Source: Gammaproteobacteria bacterium (GTDB lineage: Bacteria; Pseudomonadota; Gammaproteobacteria; Steroidobacterales; Steroidobacteraceae). Taken from it: a stretch of 12,103 nucleotides of DNA. Positions 6,485 to 12,103 of the stretch are shown here, one piece after another. The stretch is taken from positions 1 to 12,103 of the forward strand of contig JASHVF010000388.1 in NCBI GenBank assembly GCA_030039615.1. Direction: 5' to 3'. Below the pieces are notes generated by a model, which was given only the letters and a program-made list of their open reading frames with translations, was not told where the DNA came from and searched no databases. Each line of letters starts with the position of its first letter. Positions within the stretch are counted from its first letter, which is position 1. The translations under genes were made by a program, and so were the position numbers.

Positions 6485-8056
6485 ATGATCGTCAGCCTGC
6501 CGGCTCCGCTGACAGGGCTACTGCAGCCCGCCGCGTATCCCCACGCAGTGCATGGCGTGCAGCTGGTCGAGACGCATATCTCCTGGGTGTTCCTGACGGG
6601 CGAGTTCGCCTACAAGGTCAAGAAGCCCGTGTGCTTTCCGTTCGTCGATCTGCGCTCGGCCGAGCGGCGCGCGTTCTTCTGCGCCGAGGAGCTGCGGCTC
6701 AACCGGCGCTTCGCGCCGGATCTGTACCTGCGCGTCTGCCCGATTACCCTCGATGGGGGGTGCGCACGGCTCGACGGCCAGGGCGAGGTCATCGATCATG
6801 CGGTGTGCATGCGGCAGTTCCGCGCTGCGGACGAGCTCGGGGCGCTGCTCGCGGCCCATGAGCTCGCGCCCGAGGCTCTGGCGAGCTTCGGGGGCACCCT
6901 GGCCCGGCTGCACGAGACACTGCCGCGTGCCGACGCCGACGCGGCCTGGGGCCGGCCTGAGAGCGTGCGCGGACTGCTGCTGCGCAATCTCGCCGAGTCG
7001 CTTCAGGCGGCTGAGAAGCTCGACGGCGGGCCGGCACTGCGGAGCCTGAGCGACGCCTACACGGCGCGAATCGATGCGGCTGGATTGTGGATCGGCAAGC
7101 GGCACGCGGCCGGGCGAGTGCGCGAATGCCACGGGGATCTGCACGCGGGCAACATCGCACGCTATGGCGGCAGGTTGCTGGCCTTCGACTGCATCGAATT
7201 CGAGCCGGCGTTCCGCTGGATCGACGTCGCCGAGGAGATCGCCTGCCTCTATATGGATCTGCGTGTGCGGGGCTTCGCTGCGCACGCGCAGGCATTCCTC
7301 AACGGCTATCTTTCCGCGAGTGGCGACTACTGCGCCTGCCGCCTGCTGCACTTGTACGGCGCACATCGGGCGCTGGTGCGGGCCAAGGTGGCGGCGCTGC
7401 GCGCGGCGGGCGCGGGCGAATCCCAGACCCGCGCCGGCAGCCGTGAAGAGCTCGGGCGTTACCTCGAAGGTGCTCGCGAGCTGCTCACGGCCCAGCGTCC
7501 GCAGCTCATCCTCATGTGCGGCGTCTCCGGCTCCGGCAAGAGCTGGCTCGCCGAACGGCTGGCGCCGGCGCTGCGGGCCGTTCATTTGCGCTCCGACGTC
7601 GAGCGCAAGCGTCTGGCAGGACTCACACCGCAACAACGCTCCGGCTCGGGCCTTGGAGAGGGCCTCTATTCTGCCGCGATGGGCAGAGCAACCTACGAGC
7701 GACTGCGACATTGCGCCGCCGCCGCACTCGACGGCGGTGTCTCGGTCATCATCGATGCGGCCTGCGCGCTGCGAGCGCAGCGCAAGCGCCTAGGCTCACT
7801 CGGCCCAGCCTGCGCGGGCGCGCTGCAGGTAATCTTCTGTCATGCGCCGCACGGCACATTGGCGGCGCGCGTCGAGGCGCGCGGGCGCGAGGCAACGGAC
7901 GCGTCGGAGGCCGATCACCGCGTGCTCGCCCTGCAGGAGATGCGCTTCGAGCCGATCGAGGCCGCCGAGGGCTTCAGGGTGATCGATGCCGACACCAGCC
8001 AAGCGGACGTGGTATCGCGAGTACTGAAGGAGTTAGGCGTGACTCCCGCTGGCTGA
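6485..8056 (+). CDS. aminoglycoside-phosphotransferase-like kinase fused to an AAA/zeta-type ATPase
   Basis: This is a 523-residue two-domain cytoplasmic protein. The N-terminal half is a protein-kinase-like (APH) fold: YKVKKPV at 43-49 includes the probable nucleotide-binding lysine, the catalytic HGDLHAGN is at 216-223 (Asp218, Asn223), and FDCIEF at 234-239 carries the metal-binding Asp235. The C-terminal half begins LILMCGVSGSGKS with a Walker A loop at 346-353 (Lys352), then LRSDVERKR at 368-376 and SVIIDAA, like AAA_33/zeta-type P-loop kinases. The same architecture is known from mycobacterial Rv2004c, a DosR-regulon protein of unknown substrate. The frame also has an ATG at 6455, but the ATG at 6485 is preferred: AGGA lies eight bases upstream and the protein then starts as its relatives do. 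Its last 24 bases overlap the convergent phosphoribosyltransferase gene. Antibiotic resistance is not implied by the domain. Confidence 0.9.
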   Translation: MIVSLPAPLTGLLQPAAYPHAVHGVQLVETHISWVFLTGEFAYKVKKPVCFPFVDLRSAERRAFFCAEELRLNRRFAPDLYLRVCPITLDGGCARLDGQGEVIDHAVCMRQFRAADELGALLAAHELAPEALASFGGTLARLHETLPRADADAAWGRPESVRGLLLRNLAESLQAAEKLDGGPALRSLSDAYTARIDAAGLWIGKRHAAGRVRECHGDLHAGNIARYGGRLLAFDCIEFEPAFRWIDVAEEIACLYMDLRVRGFAAHAQAFLNGYLSASGDYCACRLLHLYGAHRALVRAKVAALRAAGAGESQTRAGSREELGRYLEGARELLTAQRPQLILMCGVSGSGKSWLAERLAPALRAVHLRSDVERKRLAGLTPQQRSGSGLGEGLYSAAMGRATYERLRHCAAAALDGGVSVIIDAACALRAQRKRLGSLGPACAGALQVIFCHAPHGTLAARVEARGREATDASEADHRVLALQEMRFEPIEAAEGFRVIDADTSQADVVSRVLKELGVTPAG

Positions 8057-8734
8057 ATTCTCCAACAGCTCGCAGACCTCGCGGTCCTCGACCTGGCCGA
8101 AGTCGACGTACCACTCTCCTACGGCATACAGCGGCCGCGGGATGCTGAGCACCACAAGCCGATCGCACTCGCCGCCGACCTGGGCCGCGGCCTCGTAGGA
8201 GGAGACCGGCGCCGCCGCAACCACGCTCGCGGCGCCGGCCTTGCGCGCGGCGCGGACCGCTGCGAGCATGGTCGCGCCGGTAGCCAATCCGTCGTCGACC
8301 AGGAGCACGGTCTTTCCCGCGAGATCGAGTGGCGGGCGGCCGGCACGATAGAGCCGCTCGCGCCGCCCGAGCTCCTCGCGCTCGCGGTCGGCGAGCGCGG
8401 CGAATACCCGCTGATCGGGCTCGCCATCGCCGTAGACAGGCGACTCCCGCACCATGAGCCCGCCGGCAGCGATCGCTCCGAGTGCGAGCTCCGGTTGCCC
8501 GGGCATGCCGACCTTGCGCACCACCATCACGTCGAGTGGCGCGTGCAGCGCGCGTGCCACCTCGAACGCCACGGGCACCCCGCCACGGGGCAAACCAAGT
8601 ACCACAAGCGGTGGCGCAAGCTTCAACCCGGCGATTGCGGCGGCCAACTGCAGGCCCGCCGCACGGCGATCGGCGAACGGTTGCGGCGCGGCACGCATTA
8701 CCGCCGCGGCGTCATCCGGGAACAGGGGCCTCAC
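8033..8734 (-). CDS. phosphoribosyltransferase family protein
   Basis: This is a 233-residue type I phosphoribosyltransferase fold. LGLPRGGVPVAFEVA at 47-60 is the first conserved loop, VVRKVGMPGQPELALGAIA at 71-89 is the flexible region typical of this subfamily, and VLLVDDGLATGATM at 143-156 is the PRPP-binding loop with Asp147/Asp148. Members are usually annotated only as 'phosphoribosyltransferase'; the mycobacterial relative Rv0571c belongs to the DosR dormancy regulon. The base acceptor is unknown. The start is GTG at 8734 with GAGGA nine bases upstream; a nearby ATG is out of frame. It lies 17 bases behind the HPF gene, so the two probably form one leftward operon. The 3' end overlaps the convergent kinase-ATPase gene by 24 bases. 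The C-terminal 20 residues are polar and probably disordered. Confidence 0.9.
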   Translation of the reverse strand: MRPLFPDDAAAVMRAAPQPFADRRAAGLQLAAAIAGLKLAPPLVVLGLPRGGVPVAFEVARALHAPLDVMVVRKVGMPGQPELALGAIAAGGLMVRESPVYGDGEPDQRVFAALADREREELGRRERLYRAGRPPLDLAGKTVLLVDDGLATGATMLAAVRAARKAGAASVVAAAPVSSYEAAAQVGGECDRLVVLSIPRPLYAVGEWYVDFGQVEDREVCELLENSASGSHA

Positions 8735-8751
8735 CGCGGGGCATCCTCGCG

Positions 8752-9114
8752 CTACCCGGGAACGGTGCCTTTTACGTGGCTCTTCACATCGAGCCGCCGC
8801 TTACGCTCGTAGTCCTCGAGCTTCCGGCGGGCAGCGCGGAATGTGTCATGCAAGGCAACGTAGGGGTCTTCGTGAGCGTGATCGCCATGGTGGCTATGGC
8901 AGATGGCGATCTCTTCGTCGGGCAGCGTGATGTCGAGGTGGATCTCATACAGCGCACCCTTGTGAGAGTGCTGCGGCAGCGGCTCGACGATCACCCGGCA
9001 ACGCACGATCTGCTCGCTGAACTTCTCAAGTCGGGTCGCAAGCTCCCGAATGCGTGCCTCGAGAGCGGGCGACGGCTCCATCTGTCGAAAGGTGATTTGC
9101 AGTGGAATCATCAT
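8752..9114 (-). CDS. HPF/RaiA family ribosome-associated (hibernation) protein
   Basis: This is a 120-residue protein of the short hibernation-promoting-factor type. It opens with a beta strand (PLQITFRQME), followed by a helix around PALEARIRELATRLEKF, strands CRVIVEPLP and YEIHLDITLPDEEIAI, and a final helix ending KLEDYERKRR, the beta-alpha-beta-beta-beta-alpha order of the family. Such proteins bind the 30S decoding region and silence ribosomes in starvation or low oxygen. A histidine-rich stretch (CHSHHGDHAHED, 72-83) precedes the last helix; a shorter HAHED motif there is usual in this subfamily. There is no long C-terminal dimerisation domain. Two ATGs stand in tandem at the start and neither has a clear ribosome site. 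The phosphoribosyltransferase follows after 17 bases. Confidence 0.9.
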   Translation of the reverse strand: MMIPLQITFRQMEPSPALEARIRELATRLEKFSEQIVRCRVIVEPLPQHSHKGALYEIHLDITLPDEEIAICHSHHGDHAHEDPYVALHDTFRAARRKLEDYERKRRLDVKSHVKGTVPG

Positions 9115-9323
9115 GGCACAAAGACTGCGGCCGCTGCGTGCCGAGCGTCGATTCGTGCAACTACTTACGCGGCGCCGGGGGTGCTGCGCGATGCGTACGT
9201 GAGTCAGTCACGCCGCCGACTTGATTTGTGCCTGAGCCCTGATTTTCAAGGGTCCGGAGCGGGAATAATTCACACCTTGCCGGCTGGCCAACACCGCCCG
9301 GACACGGTACCTTTGCCGGTGGC
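9115..9323. other. divergent intergenic region with a 15-base imperfect palindrome
   Basis: This 209-base gap separates the leftward HPF gene from the rightward secreted-protein gene and should hold both promoters. At 9198-9212 lies CGTGAGTCAGTCACG, with 5-base inverted arms around a 5-base centre; it looks like an operator but has one base less in the centre than a standard CRP or FNR half-site spacing. GAATAATT near 9263-9270 is the most AT-rich spot and could be a -10 element for the + strand gene, without a clear -35. No ORF or RNA gene is recognised here. Confidence 0.35.
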
Positions 9324-10265
9324 ATGAAACTGCGAATCGCTCGTACGGCAGGGGCAGTCCACTGTGCGGGACTTTGCCTGATCCTGTGTTCCGCCGCTGC
9401 CGCGGCGGCGGCGCCGGAGAGCTCTGCGCCGGCGGCCGCGGCCGTGGCTTGCGACGCGCGCGCGGTTGCCTCTATTCCAGCGCGTGTCGCCACGGCGCCC
9501 ACCGGCAGAGAGTTCGCGCGGCGCGTCGAGCATCTTTCGGGTCCTGAGCGTGACGCGCTGGTCAGCGCGCAGCTCCTGTCGGGCAACGTGCCGCAGTTTC
9601 TGCGCCGCGCGCTCCCCGTGAGCATGACGGGCGGGGACGGCGCGCATCCCGTCAGATTGACGTTGTGCGTGCTGCCTGATTACCTGGCGGTGGGATCGGA
9701 TCGCGACTTTCTCTTCGTGCCGCTTGGGCTCGAGGCTGCGCTCGCGGTGGCACAGCGCTTCGGCTTCGAGCTGCCGACGCCTCGCGTGGTGGACGCGATT
9801 TACGCGGCTGCCCCCGTAAAGCTCGCTCCGCTGCCTCTGCCGCCCGGAGACCAGATGCGCAGCACCGCTTATGTCGTGCGTCACAACGAGCTGATCGATG
9901 AGCAGCGCGCGTCGCTGCCGGCGCCGCTCGGCGAGCTCACGGCAGGTGACAAGAAGGACCTGGTACTCACCAGCCGGCTCTGGACCGAGCCCGGGCGGGT
10001 CGCCATCTACGGCTGGCATCGCGCCGTGGGTGCCCCGATCCAGCCCTTGAGCACCGTGCACGGCGCGCGCTACGCCGACTACAGCCACGGCGTGCGACTG
10101 GTGAGCGAGACCGCCTACATCAACGGTGCGGCCCGCCCGCTGCGCGAGCTGCTGGCCGAGCCGCAGCTCGCGAAACTCCTCACCAATGAGGGCCCGTGGC
10201 CGGAGCTGGCCGAGCGCCTGGCGAGGCTGCGGAGCCTGCTGACGGCGCAGGCGCCAGGCCGCTGA
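9324..10265 (+). CDS. secreted protein of unknown function
   Basis: I do not recognise a named domain in this 313-residue protein. Residues 1-30 are a signal peptide: basic start MKLRIAR, hydrophobic core LCLILCSAAAAA, and a likely cleavage in the alanine run. No good lipobox precedes any of the early cysteines, so a periplasmic or secreted protein is likelier than a lipoprotein. After an Ala-rich linker the folded part runs from about 60 to 305. The block at 206-260 looks functional: AGDKKDLVLTSRLW, then VAIYGWHR, PIQPLSTVHGARYADYSHGVRLVS, rich in His, Asp and Tyr and typical of an active or ligand-binding site. Two cysteines (43, 115) could pair. It converges on a SUMF1-fold gene and overlaps its 3' end by 86 bases. 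A cell-envelope role together with those neighbours is inference. Confidence 0.8.
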   Translation: MKLRIARTAGAVHCAGLCLILCSAAAAAAAPESSAPAAAAVACDARAVASIPARVATAPTGREFARRVEHLSGPERDALVSAQLLSGNVPQFLRRALPVSMTGGDGAHPVRLTLCVLPDYLAVGSDRDFLFVPLGLEAALAVAQRFGFELPTPRVVDAIYAAAPVKLAPLPLPPGDQMRSTAYVVRHNELIDEQRASLPAPLGELTAGDKKDLVLTSRLWTEPGRVAIYGWHRAVGAPIQPLSTVHGARYADYSHGVRLVSETAYINGAARPLRELLAEPQLAKLLTNEGPWPELAERLARLRSLLTAQAPGR

Positions 10266-11289
10266 GGCCTCTCGCCGGCGGCGGTTTCGCCGGCAGCGTG
10301 CTGCAACAGCGAAATCCAAGATGGTAGTTGGCGTGGCTGTGCGGATCCATGACGCGTGTGCCGTGCCAGAACGGCGCACGCCAGCGGCACCAGTCCTCGT
10401 GCGCCCGGTAAGTGTCGAAGATGAACCAGCTGCCCTTCATTTCCGTGTAGCCGAGAGTGACGCTGCCGCGGCTCGACATCTCGCCCACATTGAGCGGCAG
10501 GTTCATGTGCTCGGCCGCATTGCCGTTCAGGTCATAGACTTCGAGCGGGCTGTGGCAGGCGGGAAAATCGCCGGCGGGGTAGGTGTTTGAGCCGCATTGC
10601 GTCCAGCTGCCGCCGTTGCAGCCCGGCGTCTTGAAGCTGCCCGTCGCGCAGATCCCCGGCTGGTACGCCGGCCCGTAGCTCCAGCGCTTGTCGGCAGCGT
10701 GCGCACGGTTGTGCGCCTCGCGCATGCGGCGGATCCCGACCTCGGGCGGTACCCCGAGCGCGAGGTCGAAGCGGTAATCCGGCGGCTCGCTGCTTCCCTG
10801 ACAGGCATCCTCCCACTCATTCGCATCGCACAGCCGCTTACCCTCCGCCGCGCAGAGCTCGGCAGCCTCGCTTGCCTTTACCCATACCACCGGGTACGCG
10901 CACGGAATGTCCGGGAACTCGAACTGGTCGATGCAGGCGCTCGCATCCTCGGCACGGGATGTGGCCGGGTCGTAGAGCGGCGCCATGTAGCGGGCGCCGC
11001 AGATGCGCTCGAAGCGCGCGTTGTCATAGCTGATTGCCCGCTGCTCGAGCTGGGCGAGGCACTGCTCCGGCGTCACCGGATGGCGTGTGATCGCAGGATT
11101 TCCCTGACCGATGATCGCCGAGTGGGCGAAGATCTCCCGGATACGCTGCATCTGCGTCTCGCTCAGGCCGTGGACCTGCTGGATCTGATGCAGCAGCGCC
11201 GCGTTCTGCTCCGCCCGGGTGATCTGCGCGGAGGCCGGCGCGCTCGAGAGCAGCAGTAGCAGCGCGGCGAGCGCGCGCACGACGCTCAT
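10180..11289 (-). CDS. secreted SUMF1/formylglycine-generating-enzyme-fold protein, probably not a canonical FGE
   Basis: This is a 369-residue exported protein. Residues 1-21 are a signal peptide (LAALLLLLSSAPASA-Q). A helical stretch follows to about 60. The SUMF1 (FGE-sulfatase) fold occupies about 117-330: YPVVWVKASEAAELCAAEGKRLCDANEWEDAC at 132-163 matches the family pattern 'PV..VSW..A..YC.W.GKRLPTEAEWEYA', YDLNGNAAEHM at 252-262 matches 'DM.GNVWEW', KGSW at 285-288 follows, and LGFRCC at 324-329 ends the fold. The protein is unusually rich in cysteine, fitting disulfides in the periplasm. Where FGE has the catalytic CHxSYC pair, this reads AHEDWC (296-301), so only one cysteine remains. 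The tail is Pro/Ala-rich and its coding region overlaps the convergent gene by 86 bases. ATG overlaps the upstream gene's TGA (ATGA), and no ribosome site is seen, so translation is probably coupled. Confidence 0.85.
   Translation of the reverse strand: MSVVRALAALLLLLSSAPASAQITRAEQNAALLHQIQQVHGLSETQMQRIREIFAHSAIIGQGNPAITRHPVTPEQCLAQLEQRAISYDNARFERICGARYMAPLYDPATSRAEDASACIDQFEFPDIPCAYPVVWVKASEAAELCAAEGKRLCDANEWEDACQGSSEPPDYRFDLALGVPPEVGIRRMREAHNRAHAADKRWSYGPAYQPGICATGSFKTPGCNGGSWTQCGSNTYPAGDFPACHSPLEVYDLNGNAAEHMNLPLNVGEMSSRGSVTLGYTEMKGSWFIFDTYRAHEDWCRWRAPFWHGTRVMDPHSHANYHLGFRCCSTLPAKPPPARGLSGLAPAPSAGSAASPGARPAPATGPHW
10274..10294 (+). terminator. GC stem-loop just after the secreted-protein gene
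   Basis: GCCGGCG (10274-10280), a 7-base loop, and CGCCGGC (10288-10294) form a perfect 7-base-pair stem starting nine bases after the TGA of the + strand gene. No T-tract follows, so it is not a canonical intrinsic terminator. It also lies within the coding region of the convergent SUMF1 gene, where codon use alone could have produced it. Confidence 0.3.
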
Positions 11290-12103
11290 GGCTCGGCGGC
11301 TCGGCGCGTGACGTAGAAGAAGTCGCGGTCATCCGGGAACGCGAGGAACCGCGGCGCGAACTCGTCGCCGTTGGTGCGATCGACCTGCTCCATGCCTTCG
11401 ACGAGGTGCTCGACCAGACGCCGGCCGTCGCGGCTCACGTAGAGCGCCAGATAGGTGTGCTCCAGGGCATTCATGTCGAGATGCATCGCGTAGCTGCAGC
11501 GATAGGCCTGAAAGACACGCGTCATCGCCGATGGCGTGGCCGCCGAAAAGTACCCGTAGATGAGGTAGCGCTGCGGCCCGCGCTGCTGCAGACAGAGTCC
11601 GGCCCGCAGCGTGCGCAGTACTTCCTCGGCTGAGCCGGACCAGTTGCCGGGCCCCCATTGGTTGACGAGCTCGCCCGGAACGCCGCTCCCCTGGCGCGCG
11701 TCGTATTCAATGAGCGGCACGCCGTTTTGTCTCGCATCGCGGATTTGCGGCAGCAAGCCGTCGTCGCTTGCGAGCCAGGTTCTGAGATCGACTGCGCCGT
11801 CATCCAGCATCAGTGCCGTCGACAGCCCGGGCTGCAGCTTGCTGAAGATGACTCCGTGCTCCATGAAACCGTAGTGACTGCCGTGGTTCCGCTCGGCAAG
11901 TGCGCCGTAGTGGAAGGCACCGTGCGAGCGTTTGAACCCTCCCGCGAAGGTTGCGACCGTACGCTGCGCCGCGACGGGATTGACCATGCCGTTGGTCACC
12001 AGAGGCGCGCTGCTGCCCACGCCGTCAGGTCCCGGAAGACGGGGATCCCATGCCGAGGGCGGCGGGCGATCCGACCAGTCGACTCGCGGGTGCTCGGTTC
12101 CGA
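11286..12103 (-). CDS. phosphodiester-glycosidase-like (NAGPA/DUF2233-type) protein, 5' partial
   Basis: The frame is open to the window edge. A GTG at 12020 is possible as a start, but the residues before it (HPRVDWSDRPPPSAWDPRLP) read like genuine linker sequence, so the N-terminus is probably outside the window. The visible 272 residues show VATFAGGFKRSHG, then GSHYGFMEHG, LQPGLSTALMLDDG, IRDARQNGVPLIEYD, and near the end YLIYGYFSAATPSAMT with CSYAMHLDMNALEH. This order fits the NAGPA domain ('ATFNGGF ... G.+TL.+..DG ... RQN ... R.A+G ... A+.LD.NGG'), whose members cleave phosphodiester-linked sugars or bind glycans. The usual glycine-rich LDGGGS end is replaced by LDMNALEH, so catalysis is uncertain. 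It is joined to the SUMF1 gene by an ATGA overlap. The family call is moderately sure, the activity is not. Confidence 0.65.
   Translation of the reverse strand, partial: GTEHPRVDWSDRPPPSAWDPRLPGPDGVGSSAPLVTNGMVNPVAAQRTVATFAGGFKRSHGAFHYGALAERNHGSHYGFMEHGVIFSKLQPGLSTALMLDDGAVDLRTWLASDDGLLPQIRDARQNGVPLIEYDARQGSGVPGELVNQWGPGNWSGSAEEVLRTLRAGLCLQQRGPQRYLIYGYFSAATPSAMTRVFQAYRCSYAMHLDMNALEHTYLALYVSRDGRRLVEHLVEGMEQVDRTNGDEFAPRFLAFPDDRDFFYVTRRAAEP

Noticed and set aside
6485..7500. Aminoglycoside resistance gene
   Set aside because: The kinase-like domain is fused to a P-loop ATPase and belongs to the stress-associated fusion family; the sequence gives no reason to expect drug resistance.
6518..7711. 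397-residue minus-strand open frame within the kinase-ATPase gene
   Set aside because: Shadow frame; the + strand frame contains both catalytic motifs in the correct order.
9324..9420. Lipoprotein signal for the unknown secreted protein
   Set aside because: The early cysteines are preceded by AVH, AGL and LIL-type residues, none fitting the lipobox well; the alanine run fits signal peptidase I better.
1..12103. CRISPR array, tRNA, rRNA, insertion sequence or phage genes
   Set aside because: No regularly spaced repeats, cloverleaf sequences, transposase or phage protein patterns were seen.

Overview
This is GC-rich, gene-dense DNA (roughly two thirds G+C by eye) from a proteobacterium. The TonB-dependent receptor class, the acyl-CoA ligase/hydrolase/MFS cassette behind it, and the HPF, phosphoribosyltransferase and kinase-ATPase genes would fit a gammaproteobacterium of the Steroidobacter/Nevskia kind or a sphingomonad-like lineage. 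I cannot fix the genus from the sequence. No tRNA, rRNA, insertion sequence, phage gene or CRISPR array is visible.

Region 1 (1-5316, + strand) is a tightly packed catabolic and uptake operon. It holds the C-terminal part of a TonB-dependent outer-membrane receptor, an AMP-forming acyl-CoA ligase 13 bases later, an alpha/beta hydrolase 6 bases later, and an MFS transporter whose GTG start overlaps the hydrolase stop by four bases (GTGA). The likely logic is outer-membrane import, inner-membrane transport, ester or lactone hydrolysis, and CoA activation of one organic acid or ester-type substrate. The substrate is not identifiable.

Region 2 (5324-9114) is a compact stress or dormancy-type accessory block. 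Leftwards from a shared intergenic region run a 36-residue ORF resembling the N-terminus of an Hsp20 small heat-shock protein, a DUF2934 protein and a flavodoxin-fold NAD(P)H oxidoreductase. Rightwards runs a fused aminoglycoside-phosphotransferase-like/AAA ATPase. Converging on it are a ribosome-hibernation (HPF/RaiA) gene and a phosphoribosyltransferase. The kinase-ATPase fusion, phosphoribosyltransferase, HPF and Hsp20 are the same protein classes that occur in the mycobacterial DosR hypoxia/dormancy regulon.

Region 3 (9324-12103) encodes three probable or possible exported proteins of poorly known function. One is a + strand protein with a signal peptide and no recognised domain. Converging on it is a coupled pair: a phosphodiester-glycosidase-like protein (5' end beyond the window) followed by a secreted SUMF1-fold protein, joined by an ATGA overlap. 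The 3' ends of the SUMF1 gene and the unknown gene overlap by 86 bases. The SUMF1 protein lacks one of the two active-site cysteines of true formylglycine-generating enzymes.
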